Positions 14,443-15,129 of a stretch of DNA of 15,129 nt are shown here, piece after piece. How positions within the stretch are numbered: position 1 is the stretch's first letter; every line of letters starts with the position of its first letter. A program made the position numbers and the translations under genes. The DNA comes from an uncultured Verrucomicrobiota bacterium (GTDB lineage: Bacteria > Verrucomicrobiota > Verrucomicrobiae > Opitutales > Opitutaceae), in NCBI GenBank assembly GCA_946481225.1, contig CAMLNJ010000015.1, forward strand, positions 1-15,129, given 5' to 3'. The notes beneath the pieces were generated by a model. The model worked only from the letters and a program-made list of their open reading frames with translations, was not told where the DNA came from and did not search any database.

Positions 14443-15129
14443 ATGCCCTCTCCATCCTCCACCGCCGTGAAAAAAGCGCCCGCCCCCAAGGCTTCCGCCA
14501 AGGTCCCGGCCCCGCTTCTCCGCGCCAACCAAGGCGCCCGTCCCCAGATCACCTTCACCTCCGACTTCCACGAGCTCGTCACCGGCGACCTCGTCCCCGG
14601 CCCCTGCTCGCTCCGCTACGACCCGCTCCGCTTGGTCGCCCTCGGCGACGCCGCCGAGGAGACGCACCACATCCGCGCCTACGTTCGCTTCCATCCCTCC
14701 GGCACCGAGTGGCAAGGCACGCTTGAGCTCCCCGCCGGCCTGCCCCTCGCCGACCTCGCCGACCCCACTGGCCAAGGCTTCATGCTCGACACCACCTTCA
14801 CCATCCCCGAAGGCACCGACGAACTCGAGGTCTGGTTCTCCTGCACCCACGACGACGGCCAGACCCACTGGGATTCCGACTTCGGCAAAAACCACTGGCT
14901 CCGCTTCGGCCTCGCCGACCTCACGATCAAATCCGTGAAAGTGAAGCCCGCGAAAACCAAAGCCGCCGCGCAAGATGTGCTCGACGTCGACCTCGTCACC
15001 AAGTCGAAGATCGACTCCGTCAACCTTCGCTGGCGAATCACCTCGCAACCCGGCGCCCCCCGCCAGATCACGCCGCTCGTCGCGAGCTCCCAGACCGCCG
15101 CCGGGAAAAATTGGGCCGCGCCTTTCGGC
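14443..15129 (+). CDS. DUF6209-like protein, 5' part (runs off the window)
   Basis: The frame from the ATG at 14443 stays open for all 229 codons to the window end, so the gene is 3'-truncated here. Residues 1-30 are a Ser/Lys/Pro/Ala-rich tail (PSPSSTAVKKAPAPKASAKV) without a signal peptide. Residues ~34-165 form a beta-rich domain: ITFTSDFHELVTGDLVPG, LRYDPLRLVAL, HIRAYVRFHPSG, ELEVWFSCTHDDG and HWDSDFGKNHWLRF. The order 'xFxxDFxExVxGxLxPGxxxxxxYDPxRL ... EVWF ... WDSxFGxN' resembles what I know of DUF6209. The W-D-S-D-F-G-K-N turn also recalls starch-binding modules of the CBM25/53 type, which would fit the GH31 gene 39 bp upstream, but this is a guess. After ~165 comes a Lys-rich linker and then new sequence (VLDVDLVTKSKIDSVNLRWRI). 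It is probably cotranscribed with the GH31 gene. Confidence 0.6.
   Translation, partial: MPSPSSTAVKKAPAPKASAKVPAPLLRANQGARPQITFTSDFHELVTGDLVPGPCSLRYDPLRLVALGDAAEETHHIRAYVRFHPSGTEWQGTLELPAGLPLADLADPTGQGFMLDTTFTIPEGTDELEVWFSCTHDDGQTHWDSDFGKNHWLRFGLADLTIKSVKVKPAKTKAAAQDVLDVDLVTKSKIDSVNLRWRITSQPGAPRQITPLVASSQTAAGKNWAAPFG

Noticed and set aside
11269..15048. A 1259-codon open frame on the minus strand opposite the GH31 gene
   Set aside because: Its translation is a monotonous Gly/Glu/Val/Ala/Asp mixture without domains, typical of the complement of a G+C-rich gene. The plus strand carries clear GH31 catalytic motifs.

Overview
The window is about two-thirds G+C. Its coding style and gene families suggest a verrucomicrobial bacterium, possibly of the Opitutales/Opitutaceae type. 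Supporting signs are a secreted HAF-repeat protein ending in a D-x-D-x-D-G / 'YTVESTSDL' tail common in that phylum, a DUF5069-type protein, a pair of type IV pilus retraction-type ATPases, a long plant/cyanobacterial-like IspH, and an almost complete lack of Shine-Dalgarno sequences. This placement is inferred from family knowledge, not from a marker gene.

Layout. Positions 1-3804 (+): 3' end of a large secreted HAF/Ig-like protein, an AlkC-type DNA alkylation repair protein, a DUF5069-type protein, then a VapB/VapC toxin-antitoxin pair with a palindromic operator. Positions 3811-5550 (+): an unusually long IspH (579 aa), starting only 6 bp after vapC. It meets the next block tail to tail with 2 bp between stop codons. 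Positions 8369-5553 (-): two PilT-family ATPases, a 554-aa form with an N-terminal helical domain and Pro/Ala linker, then a compact 359-aa PilT. Positions 8442-9290 (+): a TatD-family metal-dependent hydrolase, divergent from the pilus ATPases. Positions 9291-9494: the longest intergenic stretch, holding a 70% A+T island. Positions 9495-11354 (+): a secreted protein with one haem-c motif, followed by a strong G+C hairpin. Positions 11527-14403 (+): a 958-aa GH31 enzyme whose catalytic segments look like alpha-1,4-glucan lyases rather than ordinary alpha-glucosidases. Positions 14443-15129 (+): the 5' part of a DUF6209-like gene, open at the window end.

How the genes may work together. The first four complete genes look like housekeeping and stress genes (DNA repair, a small conserved protein, toxin-antitoxin) feeding into ispH of the MEP isoprenoid pathway. 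The two PilT-type ATPases are probably one twitching-motility operon. The most interesting part is the right end: a glucan-lyase-like GH31 enzyme, which if active would turn starch or glycogen into 1,5-anhydrofructose, followed 39 bp later by a DUF6209-like protein with a W-D-S-x-F-G-x-N motif that resembles some starch-binding modules. Its 36-nt leader is similar to the leader of pilT. No tRNA, rRNA, CRISPR array or insertion sequence was seen, and no gene-free stretch exceeds 300 bp (the longest is 204 bp).
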